Assembly: GCA_037951105.1 (NCBI GenBank)
Contig: JBAMJV010005472.1
Span: forward strand, 186,001-250,000
Length of the DNA: 64,000 nucleotides
Reading direction: 5' to 3'
Source of the DNA: Echinarachnius parma
Taxonomy: Eukaryota > Echinodermata > Echinoidea > Clypeasteroida > Echinarachniidae
Each line of letters opens with the position of its first letter. Within the stretch, counting starts at the first letter, position 1. The notes beneath the pieces are model-generated. The model saw nothing but the letters and a program-made list of their open reading frames with translations. It did not search any database and had not been told where the DNA came from. Position numbers and translations under genes: made by a program. Of the stretch, positions 38,721 to 49,269 are shown piece after piece.

Positions 38721-39356
38721 ATGTTGGATCCCAACCTGCCTTGGCTGGCCGCAGGATATCGCAACTTCAAGGAGAAGGAATTCCTAAGACCTCATTCTGC
38801 AATGGACGGTGCCAACCACCGATATCTGGAGAATGGGAGCAACAATTCAGAGTTGCGCTCCACGACTCCAGCTCGCCACCAGCATCGGCGAGTCAAGAGC
38901 GCGACCCACGTGAGAGTCCACAACGGTATCACTTCCAACGTCAGACACCGACTGTCGGCGAGACCGCGCAGCGCCCGCACCACGGACTCCTTCAGGACCG
39001 AGAAGGTGGGATGCTACAATTATTCCCCAGAGGTGACCCGGGCGCTGTCGCTAAGCAGACGTCCGAAGAGCGCATCGGGTGCCTTTCTGAGGAACCACCG
39101 GCCCTCGACCGCCCAGAACAAGAGCGTGACGCAGGTGGAGCGGTTGCACCACAGCCAGGAGCGACTGCTGAGACAGTACGAGGCCGATACAGGAGAGGAG
39201 GTGCAGCATTCGTGTGCCTTCTGCCCCGTGGAGTGTCGACCGGCCTCTAGCAGCTCACACCGGCCCACATCCTCCACGGGACTGTTGGCTGCCCACCTCC
39301 CAACGCACTTTGATCTGAGGACTATCCCCAACAGACCAAGAACCGCTCCTACTACG
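38721..39356 (+). CDS. EF-hand gene exon 1 (basic, R-P-x-S/T-A repeats)
   Basis: It starts at ATG 38721 ([20 protein letters not shown]) and runs 212 codons to a donor ACTACG|gttagt, phase 0. It contains seven variants of the R-P-x-S/T-A motif and a Cys pair ([10 protein letters not shown]). GC content is well above the flanks, as for a real exon. Confidence 0.9.
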
Positions 39357-42300
39357 GTTAGTTGACGTTATAATGCATATCAAGAGGCCTATAGTAAAGA
39401 TTTAAACGTAATGTAAAGAGCAAAGAAAATGGGATTTCTCAGACCACTTTTTCATTTAATACAGATATATTTCTGGTTAGTTTCTTTATATGTTTGATTA
39501 AAAAATAATACTAGAATCCCTTTTTATTTACATAAACTCTCATCACCAAAGATTATTCCCTTTTGACTTAGAACTGATAGACTGTAACTGAATGGAATCT
39601 TTCATCCATGACCCTTTATTCTAAAGTTTAACTTCAAAGCCTCATCAGTTTTACGCTTCAAACATTTCAAACAAGTGTGTCGTATAAAGGCTTTCAAATT
39701 AAATCACATAATGTATAGGATAATCATAGTAGAGGGAATAAGATAGGAGGTGGGGACATACAGGTAGATCAATAGAAATAAAATACATTATGGAGGTTTT
39801 TGCTGATTACTGTGTACATGACTTTGTAGCAATTAACTTTCATCTTTTTTTAATGTGGTATTGTTTGAAGACAAGTGTGTAATACCAGCTAGAATGTTAA
39901 TTTCAGGAAGGTGTTATTTATCTGGCGACCAATATAATTTGTAGTTGATTGTTCAAAACCAATGTAAAATTGATGCAGACATTAATCACCTCTCTGCCTC
40001 CCCTAAACTTTGACCTACTGGTGTCAAGTTTTGTAAACATTTCAAGTAAATTGGATGTAATCTACACTGGTCAGTTAAATACTGGTCAGTACCGCACAAG
40101 AGGATGTAATGGAGAATAGAATAGAGTCAATATATCCGCAGTATTTGTTCTTTCACTTCATTGCCCTCAAACAAGTAGCCCTTAAACTGGCATCAATTGA
40201 TTATTGTATGGAGCTTTAGCCTATTAATATGCCTTAAAATTTAACCCATTAGGGATAGGTCCTGAATATGCTCTAGCTGGAGTCGATGGAAGATACAAAT
40301 ACCAGTTCATCAAATCGTCTTGAAAAGGTTAATCTGAATAGTAGAAACAAAAGAAATCTGTTTAGAATTTGGTAGGGATTTTTAGTTTTTCCTCTGGTGA
40401 GGTTCAGATCCTGCTAGGATTAAAAGCTCACAGGTTCTTCTTAATAAAGTCTGCTCTTTAACTACACTACACATTTTATTAAGTGGATATATATCTAGAG
40501 AGAATTTTCAGCAATTTTGCCTTTATTACATTTATAAGATATTCATGTTAGGAAGGTTTATGTTGACGCCAAATACTTCAAGAGAGCATGCAGATTTTTC
40601 TTGTGTCGTACTGAAGTGAACTCAATCACTTTTTAAAAATCTTGGAACCATTTTTTGGTTACAAGATTGCAGCATGTTCAATAACATCAGAAAGGTAAAA
40701 TCAAAATCAAATTGGAATTGTACCAACTCATGTAATCAACTCATGTATTCAACTCATGTTCTGTTTAATGCTTCGATCAGGTTTCATGACATAATATAAT
40801 TAATCGTATCTCAATTGTTTTGCTCTTTTCCTTTACTTTTCAGAGAAGAGAGGCGTCCAGACTTCCGAGGCATAACAATGTAAGTTAATATAATAATTAT
40901 ATAATAATATGAACATTTGTGTACCGCAGCTACTATAAATATATACTCTACTGCGCTTAAAATATATAATATCACATCCAATGATATACATGTATATCTT
41001 TTAACAAATTGTTTGCAATTGTTTTCATATTATGTTATATATATATACCAGTACACCAATTTGGGATATTACAAGCTGATGTGTGTTCAAACAAATCTGG
41101 GTAGTTTAGTACCATCACATTCTTTTGTATTAATTCGATTTTAAGTAGCATTCAAAGAAATGAACACAAACATGTTGTGCACATTATTATTTATTTTACT
41201 ATTATATTATTTTGTATTATCAGCAAGTTAATATCATTATTGTAAATTAGTGAAACTATTTTATATTATTGAAAAAAAGTTTTGTTAAATTATGATATAT
41301 ATTTATAACTTATATATATTTGTATTTCTACATTATATAATACTCATATATATATAATACTCATTATATAATACTCATATATACTACTCATTATATAATA
41401 CTCATATATAATACTCATTATATAATACTCATATACAATACTCATTCTATGATACTCATTATATATAATACTCATATATAATACTCATTATATAATACTC
41501 ATTATATATAATGTTCATAATACTCATATATAATACTCATTATATAATACCCATATATTAATGTTCCATTCCATCCCAGGTGAGGCGAGGCCAGGTTCCC
41601 TACTACAGCAACTTTGTGTCCAAGCTACCCCTCCACCCTCGAGACTGCACCCCCTCTCCCCCTCCACACAGGAGGAGGCAGGCCTTTCAGGAGGAACATT
41701 CACCTGTTGCCATGGTTATGCTTGATGATGATGGTGGGGAGGAGGAGGATGAGGAGATAGATGGAGAGCTGTTGGGATCTGAACTCGATATTGAAGAAGG
41801 TGAGACAGTTTAACTTATTTTAATTATACAAATGTTCAAATCAAATTATTATTATTTAAATATTTGAATTATTTTCCTCACTATGTTTGAAGTTACTTCA
41901 TATTTTAAAAAATGCATCACACAATAAAAAAAACATGCATCACTTTGTGTGATCCCTCATACTTGCCCATGTTGATTTTCATATTTTATCCTTTGGGCTT
42001 TGTCAGATATACATAGCATCCGACTATCAAGATTATTGAAAAGGGTTTCTTGGAAGTACAGCCTTGTAAGAATCTTTGTGGCTGGATGGTAAAAGCATCG
42101 GTCTATCAATCCGGAGGTCTCTTGTGTTTGTGCGTTTAATAATGTTGTTGTAAAATGCTTAGCATCAATGATCAATCATATAGGGTTCCTTCAAAAGAAA
42201 TAATTATTATATAATTTATGTTCATATATTGTTGTTGTTGTTCAGATATAGCAGAACCTGTCCAGCTAATGCCGAGCCCCCTGCCACCTCAAGTAGATGA

Positions 42301-45300
42301 GCTACCTAAGCCTGAACCACCAGAAGAAGCCATGGAGGCATGGACTCTTGAAACCATTGCTCCGGTAAATATAATCTCTGAGACTTTGCATTTATCAAAA
42401 TTTCATCTGTGTCGCATGAATATTTATTGTTATCTTTTCTTGGCAAAACTATGATGGGATTCCTTTGTAAAAACATATAATATTATACATGTAATTATAA
42501 AAAAAGTTTATAACAAATGAAAATTGGTATATTATGCATGATAAAAACTTCACACTAATCCAAGGTAGCAAAGCAGTGTATGCATTTTAAAATTAAGCTG
42601 AAATATATTATCTGTGTTGCTTTGATGACTTCATTGGAGTTTTTGGCACTTTACCCAGACCAAGTATTTTCAGCACTATAGTCCTGAACAGGTTAATTTT
42701 GTGTATGTTCCATCTTGTTGCAGACACCAACTCCCATCGCTTCACGGAGAAACTCAGAACAAGAGCCTCAGATTGAGATGGAGATGCCACCCAGCCCTAT
42801 TCCTCAACCACCAGAGAAACCAATGACGCCACCACCCAGAAAGTCACCTACACCACCACCAAAGAACCCTACCCCACAGCCGCCCAAGTCCCCGACCCCT
42901 CCCCCTGCCCCTCCACAGCTCACCAGCCGCCCCCCTAAGGAGTGCGCCCACAAACCCAAGGCCCCCATCCCGCCCCTCCCCAGGGTCAAGAAGGAGGTCC
43001 GGATCCAGGAGCCCCCCAAGGAGCCGCCCAAGGAGAAGGTGATTGTGAAGAAGGAGAAGAAACTGATTGAAGTAGTCAAGAAGGTATGTATACCATCAAG
43101 CCAAATGCACACAGAGCCAACTTGACACGATCTGACTTGTTTTCAGTCAGATTGGCTCAGTGTGTGTTGCCTCGCAACTCTGACTTTTCCAGTCGCGAGC
43201 CAAGCAGTAGCCAATTCAACATATTGATTCAACTTCTGACTCTAGGATGACTGAAAAACAGTCTGATCGGGTCGAGTCGGCTCTGTGTGCTAGTGGTGCA
43301 TGTGGGGCAATATAATACATTTGTATACATTTTGGTGGTGTAAAAGTAAAATTTGTTCATCAAAGTTGTTATAATGGATGATGCTGCATTGACATGCAAG
43401 AATTTAAAGATTTTCTCATTCTGTCATTATTGTCAGTTTTAAAATTAAAATAAAAAGAGTGCATTGCTTCGATGAACTATTGATGAGTACATGTATATAT
43501 GTGAACTAATTTGATTGAATGAAAATTTAAATCATATTTCATGTGAATCTCTTTAATCTCATTTGTCACTTTGCAGGTTATTGAGAAGCCTGTAGAGCCC
43601 CCTGCCCCCGCCCCAGTGAAGCCTACCCTCAAGAAGACCCCATCCAAGCCAGAACCAGAAGTGGCTACGCCCCCAAAGGTTGAGCCCCCTCCCCTCCCAT
43701 CCCTAACCCCTGAACCAGTGACCGAGCCTGAGCCAGAGAAAGAGATAATTGAACTGAAGGAGGAAGAACCTGTTGTGGCAGAAACAAGGTAAGAACTGTT
43801 ATCAGTTTAATCCGTTCAAGACCGATTCATTTTGGATTAACTTCCATTCTCCTTGGCCCCCAGTCCGAGTATTTTGGGGATCAGACTTGAACGGGTGAAG
43901 ATAAAGGTTCCTGTCTAAGTACATGATAAAGAAAGTTGTCAAATCAAGAAAATTTACTTTTGTAAGTTGAGCATTTGAATTTGGTGTAACATGCATTCTC
44001 CATAGACCCAAGCCCAAGTATTTGGGGGACCAATCCTGAACTCTGTATCAGTACATGATAAACCAAAGTTTTCAAATCAATAAACTGGAAATCTTTTGTA
44101 CTTTTAGTGCGACACTATGATGGCTGAGACAGCTTCATATTTCGAATGATTGTTGACCTACTACATGCATATTTATTCACATAGATTAATCACAAGCAAA
44201 GATATAACTTGTGATACTTTTATGAAACGGTGCCATGGATACCATCAGTAATCATCTTATTTGCTTAATCCGTTAACCTAGCCCTCCGAAAGAAGAGCCC
44301 CCACCAGCTGAAGAGAAGAAGAAGCTAGGACCTCCCCCAAAGGTCAAGGTCGATGTCTTCAGCATGGACCCTCAGGTATGGATGACCCTTGACCTCTTAG
44401 TTCTAACATTAAGTAGATTTCTTCTTTATTAGGTGCAGTTTTCCTTTTCTATGTAAAATATAGTTGTTTTACAAGGACTCTACAGCTTAAATATTAATTT
44501 GAAAGATGATAAAAGTAGAGTATTTATTGAAAGAAGTAGTATCATGTGCATGATACTTCAAATTTAGATTTACATGTAGTTTAATGTTCACTTATGGATT
44601 CAGGTCATACTACTAATTCTAATTTGTCCTGTTGATTATGATTCTTTTCTCCTAATTGTTTCTGTAATTATATTGCATGTTAGAATAATATGATATAAAA
44701 CTCTTTTATTTACTTTGCATGTTCCTTTATATGATAGTCTTTTCTAATTTTGGTAAGGTAACTAATTAATGTAAATATGATTTTCTTGTAATGATAACAT
44801 ATATATAGTTCCGTTTTATATTATTATAGCATGATTGCCTGTGTTGATCTAACTTATTCAATATATCTTTCAACATATCTGAACTACATTGTATTCTCTC
44901 TATTCTCTTTATTTCCTTGACTTTTCCTGTTCTCTTTGATATGACATTTCTACTCGACCAACAGACTATGAGAGTATGTATACAATCATGAATATCTTTG
45001 GTGTTTTTGTTGTTGTTTTGCTGGTTTTAAAAATAAAGCACAGTTGATTTGATTTTGCAAATGTTATTTTATTTTTCCACCATTACATCACTGATGTCCT
45101 GTTCATAAATGCACAAGTTATTCCATTTGTATGTTAATTATTTCGTCTGCCACCTAAGTTACCTAACCATGCCCCCATTATCCATGAACTAATCCAACCA
45201 GCTTTGAAATGTCAATCCATTAAAATTGTGTCTTTGCATCTATTCATCCATCCATCCATCTATCCTCCCTTCTATCTATCCATCCACCCTATCTTTCTAT

Positions 45301-48300
45301 CCGACCATCCAGCCAGCTAGCCACCCCTCCATCTATCCATCAATCCATCCATGTATCCAGCCATTTATCCCTCCATCCATCCATCCATCTGTTATCCATC
45401 CTTCCATCCATCCATCCTTCCATCCATCCATCCTTCCATCCATCCATCCATCCATCCATCCATCCATCCATCCATCCATCCATCCATCCATCCATCCATC
45501 CATCCATCCATCCATCCATCCATCCATCCATCCATCCATCCACATATTCATTAATCTAATAATTCCTCATCAGATAGTTGTATATTTATGCTGATATTTA
45601 TTTATGTGCAGTGCGCTCATTTGGAACTTGAAACTAACCATCAATTTGCATCTTCACATAATTATTATTTGGGGTAATATTTTGCTTGTATAGTATCAAA
45701 ACTTGGTCCTGGGGATCTTTATTTGGGCATTATGTGTAAGGGTTATGTGTTCAAATTAAACATGATATATGTGCATTTTTGTTTGTGCGTTGTGTTGTAG
45801 CTTTAATAGCCCTATAATGGTTGAGTGGTGGGGGGGGGGGGGGGGGGGGGTGGAAACCGCCCTCATGGATATTTTGCTTCATCATTCATCAACTTGCAAA
45901 GATATTGTTGTGCTGCTTTATAAGTTTTTTTTTCTTTGAAGTCTTTTGAGGAGGCTAATATTACTTAGCTGATTAGGGTTAATGTCATGCACAATTTGTT
46001 AAACTACAGTGTATGTAGTATAATTAGATTGATTGGCTTTGCTTTGTTTTACACCACCACCACCACCACCACCACTGCCGCCACCCTCACCATCCCACCA
46101 CCAAAACCACTACAGCTATACAGTATATCACATGCACACTCTCCGCCACTGCTGTTTTGCAGATATAGCAGCATATATGCCACTATTACATGTTTGTATA
46201 ATTTTGTACTACCCATATTGATATTAATATTGTTAATGATATCCAACCAAATTTTATAACAACAATGAGCTGACAAAAAAGAAAGATAATAAACATTGTT
46301 TGCAAACATGAATGCCATTTAAAAAATGATAGATTATTAATGACACAATTATCAGTATCAGCATTTAATGATTTTTGTTTACCTATCTTGTCATAAAAAG
46401 AACCAATTTACTTATAATTTGAAATGACCTTTGACCCTCTGTACAGGAACTGCTGAACATCCAGATGATGATGAAGCGAAGAGGACAGGGAAGTCTGTCT
46501 GATGATGAGGATGAGCCTCCGCACCCATCGCTGGCCAGCCTCGTCGAACCAACGTCCAGAGTAAGTGTACTCCTAGAACCATTTTATCTTGTTATGAATC
46601 AAGAAACTGGAAACTTATTATTTACTATATTCATCCATCCATCTTACTATTATAAGGTGACGATTCGTCGGTGAAACGTTGCCTTACAAATAGTAAGTTT
46701 CCAGTTTCTTGATTCATAACAAGATATTATTAACTTTGACTGGATGAATGATAATCTAGATCAAATTACTCCTAGTACCATGTTCTGTTTTCTCTGGTCT
46801 TATTTGTATGTCTCCTCTGCATGAAACATCTATATATGTATATATCTCCAATGTCTGTGGTGTCTAAATCCATTATTGCGCTCTATATCCTGATCACAGG
46901 AAAACTGTTTGATAAGTCGATCACTCATATGTTTGTACACATTGTGAGTGACATTTATTTATGCGATGATCATAGAGCTGTATATATACAACTGTATGAC
47001 GATGATACGCTCATCGAAAAGACTCGGAGCACAAGTGATTACTGTATACAGGATCCTATGCGCGCACGCACGTATGTCATCACGGAGAGGTGCTTGGCCA
47101 CTGATAACCAAATTTGAAGCAAATGCACCCTGCATGAAAAGTCGCATAGGATTAGCAAAAGATTGCTCAATACACATTTTGTTTATTTTGTTGAAATAAA
47201 CAAAGAAATGTTCTCATATTACCTAATCTAACATCAAATAATTACTCTTTTCCCACTATAGATGCTGAAAAATGCCAACTGGTTACGCGGACGCATTGCT
47301 CTCTCGCGGAGAGCCGCCAGGTTTGAACTTCCAATGGATGTACGGGACCTTGAAGAGATGACGCCACGGGAATATCTCCTGCAGTACTGCATCATCAGCC
47401 AGCGAAGGAGGGCGCTATATAAGAAAGCTTTTGTCAGAGTTGACAAGGACAATGATGGCAAGATTAACAGAAAGGTAAGTTAAATCACTGTTGTTTTTTT
47501 CTCCACATTTTACAAACGTAACTGCTAATCAAATTCTTTTCATTTCATATGTTTATTGTCTCATAAATCTGGCAATGGTCTCTCTGATTTGTGGCAATAC
47601 CTGATTAAGGTAGATAATTTATTTCATTGTTATTTTTTATGTTCATATATATTTCACTAGTAAATCACTGTTCAATTTGTATCTTTACGTTGTACTTTGA
47701 ATGAAATGCCGAATAAACAATGATAATAATATTATTATTATTTTGTATTACTTTTATTATAATAATTGCTATTAACATTTTGCATCTCTCACAGGAGCTA
47801 GAGAAAGGCGTCCTGGATGCCTTGGTGGATACCATCCAACCAGACAAGGTCGCCATGGTCCTGGGATATCTAGAAGAAGAGGAAACTCTAATCTTCCCCT
47901 CACGATTCTTTGCCACCTTCTGTGCCCTCCTCGAACGTCTATTCTACAAAGATTTCATGTAAGTGACAATCAAACTTTTCAGAATGGCTTTAGAAAAATT
48001 ATTTGCTGTATGATAATTACAGTTGTAATTGATTTACTGATGCACATCAATTTTTGTTGCAAGCAACAGAATATACTCCAAACAATCAAATTTCAATTTC
48101 AATTTCATTTAATTCCACTAATGAAAAACAACGCTAATAACACTACTAATAACACAATTTCAGCAGAATTTCTGCCACGATGTATACATATATGCATACA
48201 TGAGATAGTGTTATGATTGTTGTCATTGGCCAAGATCAACAATTCGCAGTGCACTGCATTTTGTAATTAGATCATTGTAATATGCTGACATATGGGGGAA

Positions 48301-48550
48301 TTGAACAATAAATAGGTTTGTAAAAGATGTTTAATGAATTCTGTTCATGCAAAGATTTGAGAAATAAAGCATATATATATATTTTATTTATTCTGTTCTA
48401 ATTTGAATAAACAGGAAAGATGATATTGGCGAGAAGAAGGAGGAAAAGGAAAAGGAACTCTTGGAGGAAGCTGATTTCTGTGGTCTGGACTGGAAGCTGA
48501 AAGGACAGTATGTGAACCCAGCTCTAAAGAAACTCCTCTACATGATATGA
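38721..48550 (+). CDS. Proline-rich EF-hand protein, whole gene (11 exons, about 767 aa)
   Basis: Exons: 38721-39356, 40844-40879, 41580-41799, 42246-42364, 42724-43083, 43577-43788, 44282-44375, 46447-46560, 47262-47474, 47795-47958, 48415-48550. All junctions are GT-AG with agreeing phases. Layout of the protein: residues 1-224 are basic, with repeated R-P-x-S/T-A motifs (RPRSA, RPKSA, RPSTA, RPRTA); 225-340 include an acidic patch; 340-560 are very rich in Pro, Lys and Glu; 600-725 are folded and contain one canonical EF-hand loop, [12 protein letters not shown], whose twelfth residue comes from the next exon. The protein ends in [18 protein letters not shown] do not recognise the family. 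Repeated RPxSA motifs occur in several ciliary and microtubule-associated proteins, so a cytoskeletal role is possible but unproven. Confidence 0.85.
39360..40840. other. EF-hand gene intron 1
   Basis: No repeat or exon recognised in 1.5 kb. Ordinary AT-rich intron. Confidence 0.6.
40844..40879 (+). CDS. EF-hand gene exon 2 (36-base small exon)
   Basis: The acceptor is ctttacttttcag and the donor AAT|gtaagt. It encodes [12 protein letters not shown] in phase 0 on both sides. It is too short to be found by frame length, and is supported by strong splice sites and phase. Confidence 0.75.
41335..41565. repeat. TA-rich minisatellite (TATATAATACTCAT units) before EF-hand exon 3
   Basis: About 13 units of ATATAATACTCAT with variation. 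They end about 15 bases before the exon 3 acceptor, replacing most of a normal pyrimidine tract region. Confidence 0.85.
41580..41799 (+). CDS. EF-hand gene exon 3
   Basis: The acceptor is ccattccatcccag and the donor GAAG|gtgaga. It encodes [17 protein letters not shown], then [13 protein letters not shown], then an acidic stretch ([15 protein letters not shown]). The upstream intron ends in a TA-rich minisatellite only 15 bases or so from the acceptor. Confidence 0.87.
42076..42125 (+). mobile_element. tRNA-like SINE head fragment
   Basis: TGTGGCTGGATGGTAAAAGC, then ATCGGTCTATCAATCCGGAG, matches the middle of the element at 9697. The B box is lost. Lies in an EF-hand gene intron. Confidence 0.55.
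42246..42364 (+). CDS. EF-hand gene exon 4
   Basis: The acceptor is gttgttgttcag and the donor CCG|gtaaat. It encodes [19 protein letters not shown] and [14 protein letters not shown]. Phases are 1 in and 0 out, matching both neighbours. Confidence 0.87.
42724..43083 (+). CDS. EF-hand gene exon 5 (proline-rich)
   Basis: It is 120 codons in phase 0, dominated by [13 protein letters not shown] and PPKEPPKEK repeats with a basic C-terminal part ([11 protein letters not shown]). This is probably a disordered segment with possible SH3/WW-type ligands. A 184-bp TIR element begins 23 bases past the donor. Confidence 0.88.
43107..43290. mobile_element. TIR element, family D, copy 2
   Basis: It begins GCACACAGAGCCAACTTGAC and ends GGTCGAGTCGGCTCTGTGTG. 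It sits 23 bases after the donor of EF-hand gene exon 5. Confidence 0.83.
43577..43788 (+). CDS. EF-hand gene exon 6 (Pro/Glu-rich)
   Basis: The acceptor is cactttgcag and the donor AAG|gtaaga. It encodes [16 protein letters not shown] to [10 protein letters not shown], phase 0 in and 2 out. It continues the low-complexity Pro/Lys/Glu region. Confidence 0.87.
44282..44375 (+). CDS. EF-hand gene exon 7
   Basis: The acceptor is cgttaacctag and the donor CAG|gtatgg. It encodes [16 protein letters not shown], then [15 protein letters not shown]. Phase 2 in, 0 out. Confidence 0.83.
44965..44973 (+). CDS. Candidate 9-base microexon of the EF-hand gene
   Basis: ACTATGAGA is preceded by a pyrimidine-rich tract ending ccaacag and followed by gtatgt. 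Both flanking exons are phase 0, so including it would add Thr-Met-Arg without a frame change. Such short matches also arise by chance. Confidence 0.3.
45233..45542. repeat. ATCC tetranucleotide satellite
   Basis: CATC/CATCCATCCATC runs, purest at about 45440-45542. It reads open in all frames on both strands (PSIH and WMDG periodicity), which explains the long spurious frames here. Confidence 0.95.
46049..46074. repeat. CAC trinucleotide repeat
   Basis: ACCACCACCACCACCACC in an EF-hand gene intron. Confidence 0.85.
46447..46560 (+). CDS. EF-hand gene exon 8
   Basis: The acceptor is ccctctgtacag and the donor AGA|gtaagt. It encodes [15 protein letters not shown] and [17 protein letters not shown], phase 0. 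A 140-bp inverted-repeat element starts about 25 bases after the donor. Confidence 0.87.
46585..46727. mobile_element. 140-bp inverted-repeat element in the EF-hand gene
   Basis: ATCTTGTTATGAATCAAGAA with ACTGGAAACTTATTA (left) is the inverse of 46690-46726. Middle: GTGACGATTCGTCGGTGAAA. It starts about 25 bases after the exon 8 donor. Confidence 0.83.
47262..47474 (+). CDS. EF-hand gene exon 9 (EF-hand loop)
   Basis: It is 71 codons from [17 protein letters not shown] through [17 protein letters not shown] to [13 protein letters not shown]. The calcium-binding Asp residues at loop positions 1, 3 and 5, Gly 6 and Ile 8 are all present. Position 12 (Glu) is the first codon of the next exon. 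Confidence 0.92.
47795..47958 (+). CDS. EF-hand gene exon 10
   Basis: It encodes [15 protein letters not shown], then [15 protein letters not shown] and [16 protein letters not shown]. The first Glu completes the EF-hand loop. The rest is helical and may be a degenerate partner EF-hand. Donor CAT|gtaagt, phase 2. Confidence 0.92.
48415..48550 (+). CDS. EF-hand gene last exon
   Basis: It encodes a charged stretch ([15 protein letters not shown]) then [18 protein letters not shown] and LLYMI with a TGA at 48548-48550. The 3' part of this exon plus following DNA is repeated three more times downstream. Confidence 0.9.
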
Positions 48551-49210
48551 ACATGATATGATCAAAGATGGCCCAGATTAGGATCACCAGTTGAAGCCCA
48601 AAGGTCGCCTCCCCCCATTGGTGGGCCCGTGGTGGCAACTTCTTTCCATAATTCCAAATCTCGAAGAGGCTGATATCTGTGGTCTGGACTGGAAGCTAAA
48701 AGGACAGTATGTGAACCCAGATATCTGTGGTCTAGACTGGAAGCTGAAAGGACAGTACGTTAACCCAGCTCTCAAGAAACTCCTCTACATGATATGAACT
48801 CTAGATCTTGGACCAAAAAGCAGAGATTATTATCAAAGATGGCCCAACTTATGGTGACCAGTTGGAGTCCTCCAAGCGCCCCCATCTGTATACCAGGGGT
48901 GCAAATCCATCTCATAGTTCAAACCCTAGAAGAGACTTGATATGTGGTCTGAACTGGAAGCTGAAAAGGCAGTATATAAACCCATGAAGCTCTAAATGAT
49001 ATGAACTCTTGGACCAATTATCACAAAAGATGAGCCCAAATTGTGGTGACCAGTTGCCGCTTCTCAATCTTCCATCATCGGCATGCCAGTAGTGGCAAAT
49101 CTTTTTCTGAATTCAACTCTTGAAGAGGATGTTATCTGTGGTCTGTACTGGAAGCTCAAGGGGTTGTATGTTAATCCAGCGCTAAAGAAACTCCTATACA
49201 TGATATGAAA
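48551..49210 (+). pseudogene. Tandem decayed copies of the EF-hand gene's last exon
   Basis: Three further copies of the exon end plus its flank follow the real stop, at about 48665-48797, 48929-49004 and 49120-49208. Each is preceded by a related stretch (for example ATCAAAGATGGCCCA). The second copy is still open ([19 protein letters not shown]) and carries an internal 54-bp duplication. It also ends in [11 protein letters not shown] and TGA. The third and fourth have drifted. They probably lie in the 3' UTR and read as a local tandem duplication with a unit of about 190-265 bp. Confidence 0.88.
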
Positions 49211-49269
49211 GCTAGAAACAACTCATCACTGTTAATATTTTGCCTCAAGGAACCGGGAGCTTTCAGTCT

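Noticed and set aside
38741-39331. Second plus-strand frame and minus-strand frames over EF-hand exon 1
   Set aside because: Shadows of the GC-rich true exon. Only the frame from 38721 continues through a phase-consistent splice chain.
45226-45594. Open frames of PSIH and WMDG repeats
   Set aside because: Product of the ATCC tetranucleotide satellite. No unique coding sequence.
46948-47199. Frames of 72-98 codons in the intron before EF-hand exon 9
   Set aside because: No splice bounds, domain or composition support.
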